A stretch of DNA of 64,000 bases, from assembly GCF_000189635.1 (NCBI RefSeq), contig NW_002476413.1, forward strand, positions 372,001 through 436,000, written 5' to 3'. How positions within the stretch are numbered: position 1 is the first letter of the stretch; each line of letters starts with the position of its first letter. The notes beneath the pieces were generated by a model, which was given only the letters and a program-made list of their open reading frames with translations, was not told where the DNA came from and searched no databases. The position numbers were made by a program, and so were the translations under genes. Positions 63,844-64,000 of the stretch are shown here, piece by piece. Origin of the DNA: Tetrahymena thermophila SB210 (Eukaryota; Ciliophora; Oligohymenophorea; Hymenostomatida; Tetrahymenidae).

Positions 63844-64000
63844 ATGAAAATTAATAATAACTATAATAATAAGCAAAGATCGCAAATAGGCAAGGGAATA
63901 AGAAGAAATTAATAAAGCTGTAAAAAATTAAACCAAAAATAACTGTAATAATATGTTACTAAAGGTATTAAGATGTACCTCAAGTCATGGTAGTGTACGA
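63844..64000 (+). CDS. 5' end of a gene cut by the window edge
   Basis: ATG 63844 opens a TGA-free frame to the end of the window (52 codons seen). It starts MKINNNYNNKQRSQIGKGIR and is basic, Lys/Gln/Asn-rich. No domain is visible in this part. An A-rich context precedes the ATG, as is usual for ciliate starts. Partial. Confidence 0.45.

Overview
The window reads as nuclear, most likely macronuclear, DNA of an oligohymenophorean ciliate of the Tetrahymena type. The sequence is extremely AT-rich, and long reading frames open only if TAA and TAG are read as glutamine with TGA as the sole stop. The clearest proof is the kinesin P-loop, where the invariant Gln is encoded by TAG at 40928-40930. 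The introns I could place are mostly about 47-470 nt with GT..AG ends. That is longer than the tiny Paramecium introns and fits a Tetrahymena-like genome. All gene models below were translated by eye with this code; no search was run.

Layout. 0-10 kb holds six genes, five on the minus strand: a helical membrane-type protein, a divergent Rab-like GTPase, a small plus-strand membrane protein, a small hypothetical, an EF-hand-like protein, and a short protein whose N-terminus resembles TatA/TatB. 10-21 kb holds two paralogous ULK/ATG1-like kinases with identical intron positions. Between them lie a Gln-rich gene, a decayed MORN-like relic and a GC-richer structured RNA candidate. 21-36 kb holds a very large Asn/Gln-rich protein, a Ser/Gln/Asn-rich minus-strand protein, a B-box protein and an Asn-rich protein with a folded C-terminus. 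36-50 kb holds a DC1-type zinc-finger protein (minus), a 12-exon kinesin-3 with an FHA domain, and a large single-exon low-complexity protein. 50-53.7 kb is repeat-rich: a perfect three-way-junction sequence and a five-unit tandem array carrying a conserved peptide frame. 53.7-61 kb holds an SLC22-like transporter and a 10- or 11-exon PWWP/TFIIS-like chromatin protein, both minus. The last 3 kb is mostly non-coding, with a doubtful small gene and the start of a plus-strand gene cut by the window end.

There are no operons; each gene is an independent eukaryotic unit. The main functional themes are kinase signalling (twin kinases), microtubule transport (kinesin-3), membrane transport (SLC22-like) and chromatin/transcription (PWWP-TFS2M). 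Many of the proteins are long, Asn/Gln-rich and unrecognised. Because only TGA stops translation, antisense frames are often open as well. Strand was therefore decided by amino-acid composition (K/N/Q/E-rich sense against F/L/I-rich antisense), splice-phase agreement and motifs.
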